This document shows positions 1 through 6,195 of a stretch of DNA of 15,196 bases, piece after piece. The stretch covers positions 1 to 15,196 of the forward strand of contig CAMEYZ010000023.1 of the NCBI GenBank assembly GCA_945947715.1, given 5' to 3'. The first letter of the stretch is position 1, and every line of letters starts with the position of its first letter. Source of the stretch: an uncultured Clostridia bacterium. Its GTDB lineage: Bacteria > Bacillota > Clostridia > Oscillospirales > Ruminococcaceae. Both the position numbers and the translations under genes were made by a program. Below the pieces are notes generated by a model, which saw only the letters and a list, made by a program, of their open reading frames with translations, ran no database searches and had not been told where the DNA came from.

Positions 1-400
1 GGGCTGCGACCTGCAGACCGAGCATGAGCGTTATCTGACCGAGCAGATATTCGGCAAGCCTGTGTTCGTTTACGATTATCCCAAGGAGATAAAGGCGTTC
101 TATATGCGTGCCAATGACGACGGCAAGACCGTTGCAGCAGCCGACCTGTTGGTTCCGGCAGTAGGCGAGCTAATCGGAGGAAGCCAGCGCGAGGAGCGCA
201 CAGAGCTTCTTGAAGCCCGCATAAAGGAGCTGGGCATGGACGTTTCCGAGTACGAGCGTTATCTTGACCTGAGAAGATTCGGCGGAGCAAAGCATGCAGG
301 CTTTGGACTGGGCTTCGAGCGACTCATCATGTATGTTACCGGTATGCAGAACATAAGAGATGTTATTCCCTATCCCCGAACTGCGGGAAATATTTACTAA
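1..400 (+). CDS. asnS: Asparaginyl-tRNA synthetase, C-terminal part (5' end outside window)
   Basis: This is the class II aminoacyl-tRNA synthetase that charges tRNA-Asn with asparagine in the cytoplasm. The reading frame is open from base 2 to the TAA at 398-400 and gives about 132 residues, the end of a family of roughly 460. The fragment has the AsnRS core stretch FVYDYPKEIKAFYMR, the GELIGGSQREER block, and class II motif 3 (GFGLGFERLIMYVTG, ATP-binding Arg in FERL), followed by NIRDVIPYPRTAG at the C terminus. These distinguish it from aspartyl- and lysyl-tRNA synthetases. Its last 38 bases overlap the 3' end of the convergent DUF4373 gene, and no strong terminator is visible between them. 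The weak dyad just past the stop (AAAGC-ACCT-GCTTT, about 410-422) lacks a clean U-tract. Confidence 0.93.
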   Translation, partial: GCDLQTEHERYLTEQIFGKPVFVYDYPKEIKAFYMRANDDGKTVAAADLLVPAVGELIGGSQREERTELLEARIKELGMDVSEYERYLDLRRFGGAKHAGFGLGFERLIMYVTGMQNIRDVIPYPRTAGNIY

Positions 401-1190
401 GGCGCATTAAAGCACCTGCTTTCTTAGCTGCAAGATAATACTCTTCTTTTTGTTTCATGTAATAGTCGTCGTTGTTGTCCGACCAGGTTGTGATAGGTGG
501 AGGCTCCGAATAGGAGACTGTCGGACAACAATTTACTTTACTTTTGTTTACTTTACTTTTGTTTTCTTTTTTTTGTTGCATATTTTCCGAAGGTACCAAG
601 GTATCTTCATCGGAAAGATGAGTTTCTGCAGCAGAAACAAAAGTATCTGCATCATTTAGTGGGGAAATTTCTCCGCCCTCAGAATCGGTTTCTGAACAAT
701 TGTTGTTCAAATCATCATCATTGTTACTTTTGTCCGTCTTTGAAGTATTTTCAAAGGCGGAATTTTCTTCATCAGAATCATCGTCATCATCATCACTTTC
801 ATCCTCCAGCAGCCAGTATTTCGACTTGTCAGGCTTGTTCCGAGTGGTTATGAAATCGTACTGCTTCTGGATTCCCTGCGAGGTGAACACGTTCTTTTTC
901 ATAAGCTTCTTGTCTAGCAGATCAAGCTCGCCGCAGCAGCGTATCATCTCCACTACATCAGAGATGCTTTTTTTCCATCTGCTGCCGATCTTTTTCTTGA
1001 TGACCAGCGCCACAAACTCGATAGGCTCCTCGATATAGTAGCCGTTGGCGTAAATCATGGAAAGCAGGGTGATAAATGTGCAAAATCCGTCAGCGCCGTA
1101 CTCTTCGGTGAGGAACATTATCTTGATATCATCGAATACAGTCACGTCCAGCGGAAAATAGCTCAGTCCTTTTTTGATAGGTCGTCCCAT
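363..1190 (-). CDS. DUF4373 (Lin1244/Lin1753-like) protein, phage replication-type
   Basis: The 275-residue protein begins MGRPIKKGLSYFPLDV, the typical start of Lin1244/Lin1753-like (DUF4373) proteins, which are common in phage and integrated elements and resemble replisome organisers. The domain covers about residues 1-125 and ends in a SQGIQKQYDFITTR block. Then comes a low-complexity acidic/Asn-rich linker (Asp run at 133-138), a tandem KSKVN repeat at 211-220, and a short helical tail. The ATG at 1190 is preferred because AAAGGAAG lies 7-8 bases upstream; the frame stays open 25 codons further up, but that stretch has no ribosome-binding site. No other phage genes are nearby, so it is an orphan. 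Its 3' end overlaps asnS by 38 bp. Family assignment is fairly firm; a DNA-replication role is only inferred from the family. Confidence 0.85.
   Translation of the reverse strand: MGRPIKKGLSYFPLDVTVFDDIKIMFLTEEYGADGFCTFITLLSMIYANGYYIEEPIEFVALVIKKKIGSRWKKSISDVVEMIRCCGELDLLDKKLMKKNVFTSQGIQKQYDFITTRNKPDKSKYWLLEDESDDDDDDSDEENSAFENTSKTDKSNNDDDLNNNCSETDSEGGEISPLNDADTFVSAAETHLSDEDTLVPSENMQQKKENKSKVNKSKVNCCPTVSYSEPPPITTWSDNNDDYYMKQKEEYYLAAKKAGALMRLSKYFPQFGDRE
532..561 (-). repeat. Two perfect 15-bp tandem repeats inside the DUF4373 gene
   Basis: The + strand unit TTTACTTTACTTTTG occurs twice back to back (532-546 and 547-561). On the coding strand each copy encodes KSKVN, so gain or loss of a unit keeps the frame. 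The copies sit in the disordered linker between the N-terminal domain and the C-terminal tail and probably arose by replication slippage. Confidence 0.9.
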
Positions 1191-1248
1191 AATAAAGCTT
1201 CCTTTCTGTAATTGTAATATGCGAATTGTGTTGTGAATAAATTGCACA

Positions 1249-1265
1249 GTGCTAAAATGTAGCAC
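1249..1265 (-). promoter_or_regulatory. Perfect 6-bp inverted repeat in the DUF4373 leader
   Basis: GTGCTA and TAGCAC are separated by five bases. The dyad starts about 20 nt downstream of the predicted transcription start and about 60 nt before the ATG. It could be a repressor operator or an mRNA hairpin. No known operator consensus was recognised. Confidence 0.4.
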
Positions 1266-1289
1266 AACTTATCCCATTTCGCTATCTAT

Positions 1290-1318
1290 ATTATAGCTCA
1301 TTCTGGCAAAAATGTCAA
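1290..1318 (-). promoter_or_regulatory. Perfect-consensus sigma-A promoter for the DUF4373 gene
   Basis: On the - strand TTGACA (1318-1313) and TATAAT (1295-1290) are separated by exactly 17 bases, so both hexamers match the consensus. Predicted transcription starts near 1283 and leaves a leader of about 93 nt before the ATG at 1190. Confidence 0.85.
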
Positions 1319-1326
1319 TGGGAAAT

Positions 1327-1340
1327 CGAACGAAAGTTCT
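1327..1340. promoter_or_regulatory. LexA/SOS-box-like dyad upstream of the DUF4373 promoter
   Basis: CGAAC-GAAA-GTTCT resembles the Gram-positive LexA (DinR) box CGAAC-N4-GTTCG, with one base off in the arms and a non-preferred central base. It lies just upstream of the -35 of the - strand promoter rather than over it, which weakens the case. Confidence 0.3.
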
Positions 1341-1341
1341 A

Positions 1342-1370
1342 CAAATATCATATATTTGCTTTATGCAAAT
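1342..1370. promoter_or_regulatory. Overlapping AT-rich dyads between divergent genes
   Basis: CAAATAT-CAT-ATATTTG (1342-1358) is a perfect 7-bp inverted repeat. It overlaps a second perfect dyad, ATTTGC-TTTAT-GCAAAT (1354-1370), so the central ATTTG arm can pair with either side. This lies between the divergent DUF4373 and LytTR promoters. Function is unknown. Confidence 0.35.
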
Positions 1371-1414
1371 TAACGGAATAAATGTTACTTATACTGCAAT
1401 AAATGCTGCAGAAT

Positions 1415-1487
1415 ATCCGCAGAAACATGCATCTTACCCGATAAAATCCGCAGCTTGCCGAAAAAGGATTTACAGGGACGATATAAT
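1415..1487 (+). promoter_or_regulatory. Candidate LytTR-operon promoter with upstream direct repeats
   Basis: A TATAAT -10 (1482-1487) stands 30 bases before the GTG start of the LytTR gene. No proper -35 lies at the right distance (TTGCCG at 1455-1460 is 21 bases away), which suggests an activator-dependent promoter. Upstream, ATCCGCAG occurs twice on the same face of the helix (1415-1422 and 1446-1453, 31 bp apart). Direct repeats are how LytTR proteins usually bind, although about 21-bp spacing is more common. Autoregulation is an inference. Confidence 0.4.
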
Positions 1488-1518
1488 GTGATAAACTGTA
1501 ACCATGGGAGGTGAGACG

Positions 1519-1956
1519 GTGAAAATAACTATTGAGGAGATAGGCAAGGACGGTGAAGAGGAGATAATCCTGCGGTGTCATGAGATGAGTGATAGCGTGC
1601 TGGATATCGTCAGACAGCTGCGTGCGCTCCAGACAGGGCTTGTGGGCTATCGTGACGGTGAGATACATAGGCTGTCCTTCGATGATATCTACTACTTTGA
1701 GGTGGTGGACAGCAAATCCTTCTTTTACTGTCGTGAGGAGGTCTTTGAGAGCCGCCTTAAGCTATACGAGTTCGATGAGCTGTGCAGAGGCATGAGCTTC
1801 TTCCGGGCATCAAAGTCGATGATAGTCAATTCCGACAAGATAGATTACATATCCCCGTCTTTTTCGGGGAGATTCGAGGCCGTGCTGGAAAACGGCGAAA
1901 GGGTAACGGTATCAAGACAGTACGTGGGCGTGCTGAAGGAAATCATGGGACTATAA
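1519..1956 (+). CDS. Stand-alone LytTR DNA-binding response regulator
   Basis: The 145-residue protein has a LytTR domain over about residues 42-145 (LSFDDIYYFEVVDSKSFFY, then FFRASKSMIVNSDKID and the final VSRQYVGVLKEIM helix). Its N-terminal 40 residues are too short for a receiver domain, so it is not a phosphorylated two-component regulator. GTG at 1519 is chosen because GGGAGGTGA (1506-1514) is an ideal ribosome-binding site for it; the ATG at 1504 is itself part of that site. It is the first gene of an operon whose next gene, 11 bases on, encodes a DUF3021 membrane protein. Such LytTR/membrane-protein pairs (LytTR regulatory systems, for example HdrRM and BrsRM of streptococci) work as regulator plus membrane inhibitor. 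By analogy it probably controls its own operon. Confidence 0.9.
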   Translation: MKITIEEIGKDGEEEIILRCHEMSDSVLDIVRQLRALQTGLVGYRDGEIHRLSFDDIYYFEVVDSKSFFYCREEVFESRLKLYEFDELCRGMSFFRASKSMIVNSDKIDYISPSFSGRFEAVLENGERVTVSRQYVGVLKEIMGL

Positions 1957-1967
1957 GGAGGGATATA

Positions 1968-2417
1968 ATGAACCGAAAAGAAATACTGCGCATGCTTGTT
2001 AATCATTTTTTTATCATATATACCTGTACGATGTTTGCGACCATATTGTTCTGCAGTCTGAACGACCCGAAAACGACAGAGATAGATGTCAGCTTTTTAG
2101 GATATGCGGGGATATTTTCTCTCTGTGCAGATCTGCCAACGCTGGTGTATCTGTCGGACAAGGAGCTTACCAAAAAAGGATGGTGGATACGAACGGCTAT
2201 TCATACTGGACTGCTGGAGATAGTGCTGCTGACGGTGGGCTATAAGCTGGGAATGTACAGCGGTGTCCTGGGCTTTGTGCTGTTTTTTGGCATGATAATC
2301 TTTGTTGATGCCATAGTGCGGCTGGTGACCTACGTCAACGACATCAGCACAGCCGAGAAGATAAACGGTCAGCTGAAAAAACGCAGGGGAGATATTGAAG
2401 GGAGAGGAACTAAGTGA
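1968..2417 (+). CDS. DUF3021 four-helix membrane protein, likely partner of the LytTR regulator
   Basis: The 149-residue protein has four predicted membrane segments (about 14-31, 41-62, 74-93, 98-118) and a short charged C-terminal tail. Size, topology and position directly after a LytTR gene fit the DUF3021 family. The ATG at 1968 follows AAGGAGGG (1955-1962), which overlaps the stop codon of the LytTR gene, so the two are translationally linked. The gene's TGA overlaps the GTG start of the next gene by four bases. In related LytTR regulatory systems the membrane protein holds the regulator inactive. Whether this one senses a ligand, exporter activity or membrane stress cannot be told from sequence. 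Confidence 0.82.
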   Translation: MNRKEILRMLVNHFFIIYTCTMFATILFCSLNDPKTTEIDVSFLGYAGIFSLCADLPTLVYLSDKELTKKGWWIRTAIHTGLLEIVLLTVGYKLGMYSGVLGFVLFFGMIIFVDAIVRLVTYVNDISTAEKINGQLKKRRGDIEGRGTK

Positions 2418-3331
2418 GCGAAAATATTATCCAGATAGAGCATCTGAACAAGTCCTTTGGTGACGTGAAGGCTGTGAGCGACCTAAGCATCAGAGTGAAG
2501 GAGGGCGAGCTGTACGCCTTCTTAGGAGTAAACGGCGCGGGAAAATCCACGACCATATCCATAATCTGCGGACAGCTCAGTAAGGACAGCGGAAAGGTCA
2601 TCGTTTCGGGAAGAAACATCGACGACGGCATGCAGGACGTCACCAGAGCCCTGGGAGTTGTGTTCCAGAATTCGGCGCTGGATATGGCGCTGAATGTGCG
2701 GGAGAATCTGGAGACCCGGGCAGCACTGTATGGCATCAAGGGAGAGGCGTTCAGAAAGCGTCTTGAGGAGTTAGCAGAGATACTGGACTTTAAGGATATC
2801 CTAAGTCGCACAGTGGGTAAGCTTTCAGGAGGACAGCGGCGGCGCATCGACATTGCACGGGCGTTGCTTCATAAACCGAGGATACTCATTTTAGACGAGC
2901 CCACCACGGGACTTGACCCGCAGACCAGAAGGCTTCTGTGGGACGTGACGGAGAAGCTCCGCCGCAGCGAGAAAATGACGGTTTTCCTGACCACGCACTA
3001 CATGGAGGAAGCCGCAGACGCAGATTATGTGGTGATACTGGACAGCGGAAAAATATCCGCCGAGGGCACTCCGCTGGAGCTGAAAAACAAGTACACAGGG
3101 GATTTCATCACCCTGTACGGCGTAACTAAGCAGGAGCTTGATAAGATAGGCCTTCCCATGGAGACCGTCCGTGATGGAGTACGGATAGCTGTTCCGAACA
3201 CAGCCGCTGCAACAGAGCTTATCGTGCGGTATCCCGAGCTGTTTAAGGACTATGAGATAACAAAGGGAAAAATGGACGATGTTTTCCTTGCGGTGACAGG
3301 AAAGAAGCTTGTGGGAGGTAATGAGAAATGA
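2414..3331 (+). CDS. ABC transporter ATP-binding protein (DrrA/ABC-2 type)
   Basis: This 305-residue cytoplasmic ATPase would power the permease encoded next. Motifs are complete: Walker A GVNGAGKST (38-46), Q-loop Gln85, signature LSGGQRRR (137-144), Walker B ILILDEP (157-163), D-loop GLD (166-168) and switch His195 in LTTHYMEEA. The RRR after the signature and a C-terminal extension of about 85 residues are typical of DrrA-like exporters of antibiotics, lantibiotics and peptides. The start is GTG at 2414, within GTGA shared with the DUF3021 stop, preceded by a GGGAGAGGA ribosome-binding site. Its stop overlaps the permease ATG by four bases. The substrate is unknown; export of, or resistance to, an antimicrobial is a reasonable guess from the LytTR context. 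Confidence 0.95.
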   Translation: MSENIIQIEHLNKSFGDVKAVSDLSIRVKEGELYAFLGVNGAGKSTTISIICGQLSKDSGKVIVSGRNIDDGMQDVTRALGVVFQNSALDMALNVRENLETRAALYGIKGEAFRKRLEELAEILDFKDILSRTVGKLSGGQRRRIDIARALLHKPRILILDEPTTGLDPQTRRLLWDVTEKLRRSEKMTVFLTTHYMEEAADADYVVILDSGKISAEGTPLELKNKYTGDFITLYGVTKQELDKIGLPMETVRDGVRIAVPNTAAATELIVRYPELFKDYEITKGKMDDVFLAVTGKKLVGGNEK

Positions 3332-4230
3332 CCGGACTTGGAAATCTGATAAAACGAAACTGTAAGCTGTTCTTCAAGGACAAGGGAATGTTCTTCACAT
3401 CGCTTATCACGCCGCTGATACTGCTTGTGCTGTATGCGACCTTTCTGGCTAACGTTTATAAGGACAGCTTCATGTCAGCGCTGCCCGAGGGCTTCGTTGA
3501 CACGGAGAACATCATAGACAAAACAGTTGCGGGACAGTTATTCTCGTCGTTGCTGGCGGTGTGCTGTATCACGGTAGCGTTCTGTTCGAACATGTTGATG
3601 GTGCAGGACAAGGTGAACGGAGTGCGGAAGGACCTGACAGTAACTCCTGTAAAGGGCTCTGTGCTTGCGCTGAGCTATTACATATCCACAGCATTTTCCA
3701 CGCTGATAGTATGCTTCGGAGCAGCAGCGGCATGCTTTATCTACATAGCGAACATCGGCTGGTACCTGTCGGCGGAGGACGTGCTGCTGATATTGGGTGA
3801 CATATTCCTGCTGGTTATGTTCGGAACGGCGCTGTCGAGCATAGTGAACCTGTTCTTAACATCGCAGGGCCAGATATCGGCGGTAGGAACGGTAGTATCC
3901 GCAGGCTACGGCTTCATCTGCGGAGCATATATGCCCATATCCCAGTTTGGCGAAGGGCTTCGCAAGGTGCTTTCCTTCCTGCCGGGGACCTACGGAACAT
4001 CGCTCTTAAAAAATCATGCCATGAGGGGAGTTTTCGCTGAAATGGCAGATGCGGGCTTCCCCGAGGAGATAGTGGAAGCGATAAAGGACTCGGTGGACTG
4101 CAATCTGTACTTTTCGGATAGCAGGGTAGATCTGGGAGATATGTATCTGGTGCTTATCGCTGCAGATGTGGTGCTTATCGGGATTTTCATACTGATAGGG
4201 CAAATAAAGTCCCGCAGCGTTTCAAGATAA
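3328..4230 (+). CDS. ABC-2 type transporter permease
   Basis: This 300-residue integral membrane protein has about six hydrophobic segments: one near residues 23-42, four between about 65 and 210, and a last one near 275-295. A large outer loop lies between the first and second, and another before the last. The central stretch with GTVVSAGYGFICGAYMPISQ is typical of ABC-2 permeases, where a conserved Gly/Pro-containing segment precedes the fifth helix. Its ATG overlaps the ATPase stop (ATGA at 3328-3331), with GGGAGG upstream, so the two subunits should be made in equal amounts and form the exporter as a dimer of each. It closes the operon, and a strong terminator follows 17 bases after the TAA. 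Confidence 0.92.
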   Translation: MTGLGNLIKRNCKLFFKDKGMFFTSLITPLILLVLYATFLANVYKDSFMSALPEGFVDTENIIDKTVAGQLFSSLLAVCCITVAFCSNMLMVQDKVNGVRKDLTVTPVKGSVLALSYYISTAFSTLIVCFGAAAACFIYIANIGWYLSAEDVLLILGDIFLLVMFGTALSSIVNLFLTSQGQISAVGTVVSAGYGFICGAYMPISQFGEGLRKVLSFLPGTYGTSLLKNHAMRGVFAEMADAGFPEEIVEAIKDSVDCNLYFSDSRVDLGDMYLVLIAADVVLIGIFILIGQIKSRSVSR

Positions 4231-4247
4231 TAAAAAAGACAATCAAT

Positions 4248-4279
4248 AAAAAACTACTCCGTAAAAAGAGTAGTTTTTT
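4248..4279. terminator. Bidirectional intrinsic terminator after the LytTR/ABC operon
   Basis: AAAAAACTACTC (4248-4259) pairs perfectly with GAGTAGTTTTTT (4268-4279) around an 8-base loop. The A/T-tract on each side gives a U-run in either direction, so it can end the + strand operon and the - strand LCP-like gene. Confidence 0.9.
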
Positions 4280-4315
4280 GTATATTAATAAATTATTCTT
4301 TCGCTAATCGCCAAA

Positions 4316-4384
4316 TTCCGCGGGAAAAACCCCCACTAAGCTGAAATACAACCAACGTGGCAATCGCTGTCGGGCGGACCCGAC
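4316..4384 (-). repeat. Intergenic repeat element, copy 1 (inverted relative to copy 2)
   Basis: This 69-bp stretch matches the reverse complement of 7354-7421, with an identical block covering about the last 30 bases (CAACGTGGCAATCGCTGTCG and the next ten) plus identical CTAAGCTGAA and TTCCGCGGGAAAA blocks. It has a terminal dyad GTCGGG-CGGA-CCCGAC (4369-4384) and a CCGCGG core at the other end. Read on the - strand it begins 25 bases after the stop of the LCP-like gene. A degenerate half-unit follows on the + strand (4386-4410, again starting GGCAAT). Confidence 0.85.
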
Positions 4385-4409
4385 CGGCAATGACCGCAGG
4401 GGGACCCCG

Positions 4410-5399
4410 CTATTCCATTGCTTTTGCAGAATATGCTGCAGGGAGCTCGCTGCTGCTGTCTATGGGCATTTCATTGTCGTCGGAGTCGTAATCACCGTAG
4501 ATGTCCAGCGAGAACCAGGACCTCAGCGAATTTACAAAGGGTGTATCAAGGACGTATCTGCCCTCTGCGTCGTACACTCCTGAGGGGAGTACCAGCTCTG
4601 CACACTCGCTTGAATTGTCTGCCATGTACTGCAGAGCATCCTTTTTGAAGTCGTAATCGTAGACGGTTATGTCAGTTTCTGCGCCACTGTTAAGTATGCC
4701 GTTGAATATCTGGTCCATGCTTGTGCGAAGTCTGTCACCCGAAGCGTTGATAAGGTCTGTGACTACCTCTCCCACCACAGCAGCACGTTCTGTTTCGCCG
4801 TTTTTATAGTTTGGATAGGTAAAGGCCTTTCTCATAGTAGTTGGGTCCAGAGTACAGTTTCCCTCGCGGATAACTGTCACCTCGCCAGTCTTTTCGTTCT
4901 CGTAGATAAGCGTGTCGGAGAACACATGGTTCACCGTCTCAAAATGCGCAGCCATGGTCTCGAAGCTGGACTTGCCAAATATCATGTACTTTTCGACGGT
5001 CAGTCCACATGCATTTTCCACAGCTCTTTTTGCGCCCTGGATTCCGTCGCTGCAGTAGAAATCGTAGATAGTTCCCTCAACGCCATTTACCGTGGCATAC
5101 ATATCGCTCTGGAGCGGCACGATTACCAGTTTTTTTTCGGATGGCAGGAGCCTCGTCAGCACAAACGCAGAGGCTGTGAGCCTGTCCTCGGAGTCAAGGA
5201 CGAACAGGGTAGTCTGATTGTCCAGCACCCCCGGAGTATATACCTCAGGCTCAGTGGAGCTTGTCACCTCGATATCGCTGACGCTTCCAGAGCGGTTCAT
5301 AGTCTTTATCATAATCAGTCCCACCGTAAGTATCACCACCACAGTCACAACAATGGTGATGATATAAGTAAGTGCAATTTTTGTACTTTTTTTTGCCAC
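4410..5399 (-). CDS. Membrane-anchored LytR-CpsA-Psr (LCP)-like protein, catalytic residues degenerate
   Basis: The 329-residue protein has a short basic N terminus, one membrane helix (about 8-31), and an extracellular part. The stretch from about 62 to 170 (TLFVLDSEDRL, then KKLVIVPLQSDMYATVNG, then GIQGAKRAVENACGLTVEKY) follows the fold order of LCP domains, which attach teichoic acids or polysaccharides to peptidoglycan. The usual SIPRDT-type motif with its catalytic Arg is replaced by VPLQSDM (94-100), so transferase activity is doubtful. A weakly matching C-terminal half includes ERAAVVGEVVTDLI. GTG at 5399 is preferred: GGAGGT sits 7 bases upstream, while the ATG at 5414 lies within that ribosome-binding site. 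It is probably cotranscribed with the SLOG gene 117 bp upstream. Assignment is by pattern only and moderately sure. Confidence 0.68.
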   Translation of the reverse strand: MAKKSTKIALTYIITIVVTVVVILTVGLIMIKTMNRSGSVSDIEVTSSTEPEVYTPGVLDNQTTLFVLDSEDRLTASAFVLTRLLPSEKKLVIVPLQSDMYATVNGVEGTIYDFYCSDGIQGAKRAVENACGLTVEKYMIFGKSSFETMAAHFETVNHVFSDTLIYENEKTGEVTVIREGNCTLDPTTMRKAFTYPNYKNGETERAAVVGEVVTDLINASGDRLRTSMDQIFNGILNSGAETDITVYDYDFKKDALQYMADNSSECAELVLPSGVYDAEGRYVLDTPFVNSLRSWFSLDIYGDYDSDDNEMPIDSSSELPAAYSAKAME

Positions 5400-5461
5400 A
5401 GCATTTACCTCCATTTTCCGATAGGCTCGGAAGATATATTAAGAAAAAATTTCAAAAACTA

Positions 5462-5490
5462 TTGAAAACCGGGTCGATTTGTATTATAAT
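5462..5490 (+). promoter_or_regulatory. Strong sigma-A promoter on + strand, antisense to the SLOG gene
   Basis: TTGAAA (5462-5467) and TATAAT (5485-5490) have exact 17-bp spacing. The -10 region shares TTGTATTATAATAG, then N3, then TTGTG with the lysC promoter at 11519-11482. Transcription would start near 5497, open with a TGCGCA-GGTTTA-TGCGCA hairpin (5499-5516), run antisense across the whole SLOG gene, and could reach alr about 700 bases on. Confidence 0.7.
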
Positions 5491-5516
5491 AGATATTGTG
5501 CGCAGGTTTATGCGCA

Positions 5517-6068
5517 TCAGAAAAGGGTGAGGTTTTCCATTTGAGGAAAAAGCTTGTTGATGTCCAAGATGCGGACGTCCACGCCTATTTTTTTCGCATA
5601 TCTGACGGTATATCCCGTTCCCGTTTTGTAGTCGCAGATGACAGCTATCATGCGGGAGGAGTGGTCAGCCATGAAGCGATTTCGTTCGAACATGCAGCTG
5701 CTCGAATAATATTCGTTGACGTAGATAATATCCGTTGCATGGGAAATGATATCCTGGGGGAGGCGTATTTCCTCGTCGGTCTTGTACCGGGCGTCGTAGC
5801 CTCTGAAGGGATAGGCACCGTACAGCTTAAGGGTGCTGTTTGTTTCCATAAGCCCCTCGACGATTTCGGCAGCCCACATATCCACGCCAGCTGCCATACC
5901 TGTGATAAAGGTATCATAGCCGTCGTCAACGGCGTCAATTATCTGCTGTCTGAGCAGGCTTTTCAGTACAAGTATCACCTGCGAGCAGGGGTCGCCGCTG
6001 TCGGGAAGCTTTTCCGGACGATGTCCCGTAAAGCATACTGTCTTGCTTTTGTCAACTATCAGATCCAT
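5517..6068 (-). CDS. SLOG-family protein, YpsA/DUF1273 type
   Basis: This 183-residue soluble protein matches the YpsA-like (DUF1273) branch of the SLOG Rossmann superfamily, which binds nucleotides or nucleotide-derived ligands. Visible motifs are CFTGHRPEKL (12-21), the GMAAGVDMWAAE loop (57-68), a central RYKTDEEI (95-101), and the C-terminal RNRFMADHS and KTGTGYTVRYA blocks (129-159). B. subtilis YpsA has been linked to cell division, but the biochemical role of the family is unsettled. The ATG at 6068 has only a weak AAAGG-like ribosome-binding site. A TGCGCA hairpin (5499-5516) abuts the stop. A good promoter on the same strand lies at 6133-6161. The gene is divergent from alr and is overlapped by an antisense promoter. 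Confidence 0.9.
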   Translation of the reverse strand: MDLIVDKSKTVCFTGHRPEKLPDSGDPCSQVILVLKSLLRQQIIDAVDDGYDTFITGMAAGVDMWAAEIVEGLMETNSTLKLYGAYPFRGYDARYKTDEEIRLPQDIISHATDIIYVNEYYSSSCMFERNRFMADHSSRMIAVICDYKTGTGYTVRYAKKIGVDVRILDINKLFPQMENLTLF

Positions 6069-6132
6069 ACCGCAGCCGCCTTTCTGTTAAAAAAATCTGT
6101 AATTTCATGTACATATGCGTACAATCAATAAC

Positions 6133-6161
6133 ATTATACCATATAATAAAAAGAATTTCAA
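6133..6161 (-). promoter_or_regulatory. Sigma-A promoter with extended -10 for the SLOG/LCP-like genes
   Basis: On the - strand TTGAAA (6161-6156) and TATAAT (6138-6133) are 17 bases apart, and the -10 is preceded by TGG, giving an extended TGn element. It lies 65 bases before the SLOG start codon. A + strand TATAAT (6142-6147) interleaves with it but lacks a recognisable -35, so an alr promoter here is uncertain. Confidence 0.75.
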
Positions 6162-6195
6162 GTATCTTACAAATATTTTTAAGGAGATTTTTATA

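Noticed and set aside
400..440. Terminator for asnS in the AAAGC-ACCT-GCTTT dyad
   Set aside because: The stem is only 5 bp with a weak tail, and it lies in the coding region of the convergent gene. Not strong enough to list.
5499..5516. TGCGCA hairpin right after the SLOG stop as an intrinsic terminator
   Set aside because: The stem is short and followed by CAATATC rather than a U-tract, so termination there is not supported.
5496..6131. 211-codon open frame on the + strand opposite the SLOG gene
   Set aside because: It lies fully antisense to a gene with clear family motifs, has no recognisable domain and no ribosome-binding site. The antisense promoter is kept; the protein is not.
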